Positions 50,488 to 64,000 of a stretch of 64,000 nt of DNA are shown in pieces. A program made the position numbers and the translations under genes. Source of the DNA: Urechis unicinctus. Taxonomy: Eukaryota > Annelida > Polychaeta > Xenopneusta > Urechidae. The notes beneath the pieces were generated by a model. It was not told the DNA's origin. It ran no database searches and was given only the letters and a program-made list of their open reading frames with translations. How positions within the stretch are numbered: the first letter of the stretch is position 1; every line of letters starts with the position of its first letter. Location of the stretch: NCBI GenBank assembly GCA_034190875.2, contig CM067348.1:37987647-38051646 (forward strand), given 5' to 3'.

Positions 50488-51944
50488 CACTTTGACTTTG
50501 TCGCAGCCGGCCTTGAAGTAGTACATGTGTGGTATTGTCTCATCCTCCCATCTCAACAGACCAATCATAGCCTCTGTATCATAGTTGCCAACTGAAACCA
50601 CACAAGTCGTAATAGTACTGGGCCTTAAAACAACAGCAGTGAAGATTCCTGGCTGGTTATCACACGCTGGCCAATAGACAGGTAGGTTGAGCCGAGGATG
50701 AGTGGTCTACTTACCAACATATGTTGTGTATTCTTTGTATTCCTTGAGCATTTTAGGAATGAAAGCCTTGGCACTCTCCTTGAATTTGTTTGCTTCCTCT
50801 TCCCTACCCAGCTCAATAAGCTTGGCGGCAAGTCTGCAATATTTAAACATGCACATGCCAGGAAGAGATGCAAGAACAGTCGTGTTGATCTGACTGGCAG
50901 CGACTCAACAAGTAAGGGAGCTGCTCCCAGTGCTAGCACCGAGCAGCTGCCAGTGCTAGCACTGAGCAGCTGACCAGGTTCATTTACATCCGACTGATTT
51001 CTAAAGATAAAATGAGATTGGCTTGCAGGGAAGACACCAGTATTGTAACAACTAACAAATAAACTTGTGAATTCATGCAAGATGTTAGAAACATTAATAT
51101 GCATGGTCCAAAAGCATTATTTTTCCTTTTAAATCCTTATGAAAGACCATATATTTTCTCAGACTAAATAAAACATTGAATGCTGCCCAGTCAATCAATG
51201 ATTATATAAAACATATTAAAGAACTGCTACATTGAATTGTAAGATGTTCAAGACGGGTCAAATACAACACTCAACAAGTTTTCTTGTAAAACTTTCTACA
51301 TTCCGATGACACTAACCTTTTGCAGTATTCCTTGATACAGATAGTGTAATCCTTTCTTGACATGGGCGATTCTATGAGTTTGTGGTTGAGAGCTATGTCA
51401 AGTCCCTGACTCACGATGCTCCCATCGGCAGCCTCATCGCCACCACCCTCAGCAGAAACGTTGCCACCAAACATTCTTTCATCAATGTCGGTTGTCTCCG
51501 ACACCATCTGTTTAAATAGAATAATCGCCAGTATTAGGTTAGTCAATGCGGTCGAAATCTCATACTTGTTCTAAGTTACTTGTTTATCCCGGTGATTATT
51601 ATGCATTCTGGGCATTCGTAAGTTTTAGCTGGCTATTTCAGCCGATCAATCTAGGTTCAGACCAAGAAATAATTCCTACCTTCCCGGTCACTTTATAGAG
51701 CAGACCGCCCTCGACCTCCTCGAATTTGAACGTGTCCGAGAAAAGCTCTTGTCCTGAAAATAAACAAAATATACACAAAATGACTATGGTGGGCTTGAGG
51801 TCTGAAGTCTATTTTTGCTATCAGAAGAGATATCTATGTAAATATTCGGTTAACTCGGAAGGTAAATGTTGAATTCTACAACAAAACGAATCATATATGG
51901 TTCGGATATCACTTACCAGAGATAAGGCACTCGAAGATGTACAT
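50488..51944 (-). CDS. TPT1: Translationally controlled tumour protein (TCTP)
   Basis: Five phase-consistent exons: 51917-51944 (ATG), 51680-51753, 51317-51507, 50715-50833 and 50488-50591, giving 172 residues up to the last donor (human TCTP has 172 in all). TCTP is a cytosolic, calcium- and tubulin-binding growth and survival factor. The family signature appears as FGGNVSAEGG. Other family features are the start MYIFECLISGQELFSDTFKF, an Asp-Ile-Ala-Leu-Asn-His block (TCTP: DIVMNHH) and a late IPHMYYFKAGCDKVKV. Frame 5 runs into a strong GTAAGC, so a tiny terminal exon must lie between 50085 and 50486; I could not choose it (one option adds three residues after an acceptor near 50265). AATAAA is at 50079-50084. 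The N terminus differs from vertebrates (MIIYRDLIS). Confidence 0.93.
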
Positions 51945-51999
51945 GGTGCTAGGATGTTTAGTGATTTCTTCCACAGATGGATTCACTAAGCCTGTCACT

Positions 52000-52020
52000 T
52001 AAGTCGGACGGCAGAAAAGG
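52000..52020 (-). promoter_or_regulatory. Probable 5' TOP transcription start of TPT1
   Basis: On the minus strand CCTTTTCTGCCGTCC begins at about 52020. It starts with C followed by a pyrimidine run, the hallmark of terminal-oligopyrimidine mRNAs. TPT1 is a classical TOP gene in vertebrates, under mTOR control. This start would give a 76-nt 5' UTR before the ATG at 51944. Confidence 0.5.
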
Positions 52021-53965
52021 ACCGGATATTGCGATGCATCGAATACCAGCGAGCTACAAGAATGGTTTGTTAAAAAGGTGAACTCCGAAGAATTCCCTCC
52101 TAGGGAACACCCCTGAAAACCCCCTGAAAAACCATGAACTAACTCAATGAACCACATAGAATAAGCGTTATGTACCAAACAAGACCAATAATTAAAATAT
52201 GTCTGTTTCCAAACTTATAATTTCAAAGGGTAAGGTACCATGGAGTAATGAGGTTATTACTTATGCTGCCATGCCATTGTCTGAAGACAAGCAAAAAAAT
52301 ACTCCAGGTATACAACCATGAAGATTTATTTACTCTATATAAAGTTTTTTTGATAATCAATTAATTCTAAGCCATAAACACAAAATATTTGAAGATTTGG
52401 ATCACCATGTTTGCATCCATCTGACCAAATTACATTACTAAAGGTTATTGGTTAGAACTCCTTGATCTGACATACGTCCAAGTCATCTGACGTCCCTCCA
52501 AGTCTGTACATCATGGAGGTCCTAACACTAAACTCCCCGACATGATGAATAATCACTGGTAATAACCTCTAAGATAGATCAAAATGCATACAATTTTTAG
52601 ACAAAGTTGCTTTGTCTATGTTTATTCACAAAAAATAGCTTATTATTTGCCACCATTCAAACAGTATATATTGCGAAATCCAATGTCAGGTGTCAACACC
52701 CGGTGTCCTGCAATTGTTTGTGAAGTGTTTGATTGCTAAATATGACAAATTAGTTTCCACAGCCAAATCAGTGATGATCCAATGATCTAGCAGGTCATTG
52801 GGTGATCCAATGATGATCTAGTAGGTCATTGGCTAATCCAAAGCCTTCACCATTCCCAGGGATCACAGTATGATGAACAATGAAAACAGTTAAAAAAAAA
52901 TCCAGATTAATCAGGGCAAACGGCCAAGCCTTCATTACTGCAACAGGCCTTCATTGAAACACTTATGTTGAAAGGAAAAAAAAGGAAACCAATCTGAATC
53001 ACCTCTCTGATATAATTTTATTTCGCATTTATTTTAAGCAACATTCAACTTTAAGATAGTTTGAAACAAATCGTTGACAAAGATTCACTTGCACACATAC
53101 ATGTGTTTGCAGATACAACCACCGTCAAATCGGATAAGCACTTAAAGGTTTTTTTTGAATTCTAACAGAAAACATAGCAAAATTTGATAACACAGCATTT
53201 GAAGCTGGGAAATACAACACTTATTTGAATCGCAGTCTTTCACGACAAAAACATTTACAGACTGTAAAAGCTTCAGACAAGTAGCTTCTCGACCAAGAAA
53301 ATCAACAATGAATGCATCTCTAAACTACTTACATAAGCTCAACACCAGTTGGTAAAAAGATTACTTTAAAACATTGGATGTTTACATCAGGTGAAAGCCA
53401 GTCCAAATAATTGGCCTTAAATATATGGCAGCTTTGATGTACATCAGAAAAAGACATATACGAAGCCAAAGACAGCGTACAACACAGCAAATTGATTGGT
53501 GTAAAAAAACGAAATGCAGCAGAGCCTCATCGACCAGCTGTTGCAATCTATCAGTTCATGGTACAAGTTTAATAACATTGGTATACAGAAGCAGAACTCC
53601 ATCTAAGATGGGATAGTTAGTGAACAAAGCGAGTCTCGTTGACAATGACCAGTTATTGAGAGAGCTCCTAGTCTACCACGACTCTCTTCCACTCCTCACA
53701 CACAGGCATCATTGCAGGTATAACATGGCACGTCATGGAGTAATGACGTGCCAGCGAGACATTAACAAGCAAGAGAGGGTGAAACAAGATTGGCATGGAG
53801 AGGCAGCATAACAGCACAAGTTACAGATACAGTCAACATTAGTTTCTACACTCAGCTGTATATTTCAGGACCTAGGGAAGCCTCTATGTCTCAGTCTAGT
53901 AAAGTGATTACAGATATACTGCCCATGCACACTTTGTGAGAAGTAACCAGCCCACTGGGGGATTC
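52021..53965. other. Intergenic / PCCA 3' UTR region
   Basis: AT-rich sequence between TPT1 and the PCCA stop codon. TTTATT strings at about 53015-53035 would read AATAAA on the minus strand and may end the PCCA transcript. A short duplicated segment (ATGATCTAGNAGGTCATTGG) lies at 52770-52835. No exon seen. Confidence 0.5.
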
Positions 53966-62763
<8,798 letters not shown>

Positions 62764-63693
62764 CTGTGTGAGAAACCAAACATTTCTAAATTGAAGGAGG
62801 TTGTTCTATTACAGGATCAGTCGTATGGAATAATGCACAAGATGGCTTGAAAGTCAAACCAGCTTATGACAGTTACAGACAGGACAAAAATGTGAGTGGT
62901 GACTTTTGCAATTGCATCATATGGTGTCGAAAACATAAAATGGGCCGATAAACAAACTCTCAATCATGTTGTGAGCTTTGGAAGGAAATTCTTAATTTTT
63001 CACACAGTGCTATTAGTGTGTATTGATGGAAGTGGTGGGATGAGCAACAACAGCATCAAAATTTTATGCATATATATTGAGGAAATAACCAGGTCAGAGA
63101 TCGCTGCAGATTGTCGTACGTCCCTTAAACCTAGGACGTACTTCATTCAACATACGCGTCGTTCAATCGGCGGACAGTTGCAATATGCACAGGGTGCCCG
63201 AGAATAATCTAATTTTCAATGACTTGCAAACGTTTGTATTATCTCGGGTTCGTTTAAATAGGTTCATGATATCACCGACTAAATTCAGCTCCCGGATACG
63301 GACCCCCTTGCATCATAGGGATTCCACAACAGCTGATTTCAGTCAAGTGCACTGCTGTATTCAAGCTCATCGCCTTGTTTGAAGCTGTTTATTCAACCCT
63401 AAACTACCACACTCTCTGTAATTTCCAGTGTCTGGTGATAACTTACATTAAAATAAATTGTTTGACAAAGTTTGATTGAAATTTGTATGTCCGCTTAGCT
63501 TATAAAACCAATTTTGGAAAAATGAGCATGTCGAGTCAGCATTGTCAGCCGTCGTTCAACGTCCCTCGATTCAAGTACGAGTAAAATAAATGAACGCTGC
63601 ATTTTGAAAGTTTGTCTTGGTTAATATATATTCTTTGTTGATATTTTTATTTATTCAAACAGAATATTTCCCCTCTCTCCTTGTAACTGCAAA

Positions 63694-64000
63694 ATGCCAA
63701 CCAAAACCCAACCCTTCTCAGTAAGTGATGCGATTCATGCATGTATTTGGATTAAAAAAGTTCAAATTACAATTTTGCAAATTCATATGCATGCTAAGAT
63801 GATGAACATGTTCGGCAGTTTTGATGCCTTGTTGTGTTTGTGTTTTCCCATGTTTTGTACACAACATTCGAAAACCTGCATGATTTTATTTCATGAACTG
63901 AATTTAGCTCAGTTCCAATAGCCCAACAGACTAACAGTTGATGGAGTACTACCTTGCTGTGGTAAGCTCCACTAAGTTCCAAGTCTTCAATCAAATACTT
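63694..64000 (+). CDS. Possible first exons of a divergent, unidentified gene (partial)
   Basis: ATG at 63694 in good context (CAAAATGCC) starts MPTKTQPFS and meets a strong donor GTAAGT at 63721. An acceptor (CTAACAG) at 63937 would join in phase to a frame open to the window end: LMEYYLAVVSSTKFQVFNQI. The family is not recognised. It would share its promoter region with PCCA. A competing minus-strand exon reading of 63953-64000 exists but has weaker support. Confidence 0.35.

Overview
This is an animal nuclear genome segment. The genes are intron-rich with GT-AG splice sites, introns range from under 100 bp to 11 kb, and microsatellites, minisatellites and cut-and-paste transposons are dense. 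The proteins are bilaterian-type and clearly non-vertebrate in detail. I think of a marine invertebrate (amphioxus-like or lophotrochozoan), but the sequence alone does not fix the species. All exon models were built by hand from splice consensus, reading-frame phase and remembered family features; nothing was aligned by software.

Layout from left to right. 0.5-1.0 kb: a one-exon, one-Ig-domain membrane protein (+). 1.2-2.9 kb: the 5' exons of a coiled-coil gene (-) that resembles the N terminus of ICE1 (little elongation complex), including an apparent U12-type AT-AC intron. 3.0-11.8 kb: a transposon-rich tract with a hAT-like element nested inside another, two inverted-repeat elements, a compound microsatellite and a decayed LINE. 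11.8-14.1 kb: an unidentified basic protein gene (+). 15.1-16.6 kb: FUNDC1-like mitophagy receptor (-). 17.1-18.8 kb: a 1-kb foldback palindrome and a hAT-like MITE. 20.2-47.0 kb: complete KDM6A/UTX H3K27 demethylase gene (+), 28 coding exons, 1220 codons. 50.1-52.0 kb: TPT1/TCTP (-). 54.0-62.8 kb: PCCA, propionyl-CoA carboxylase alpha (-), 21 coding exons. At 63.7 kb a possible new gene starts (+).

FUNDC1 and KDM6A lie head to head here as they do on the human X chromosome, so this is probably an ancient linkage. The other genes have no obvious shared pathway: chromatin and transcription (ICE1-like, KDM6A), mitochondria (FUNDC1, PCCA) and growth/translation (TPT1).

The most unusual feature is that several tandem arrays are made from exon-intron junctions. 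KDM6A exon 26 is followed by about 12 copies of its own 5' splice site. A PCCA exon is preceded by about 30 copies of its own 3' splice site. KDM6A exon 12 and another PCCA exon show 2-3 copy versions. KDM6A intron 5 (11 kb) carries at least six further minisatellites.
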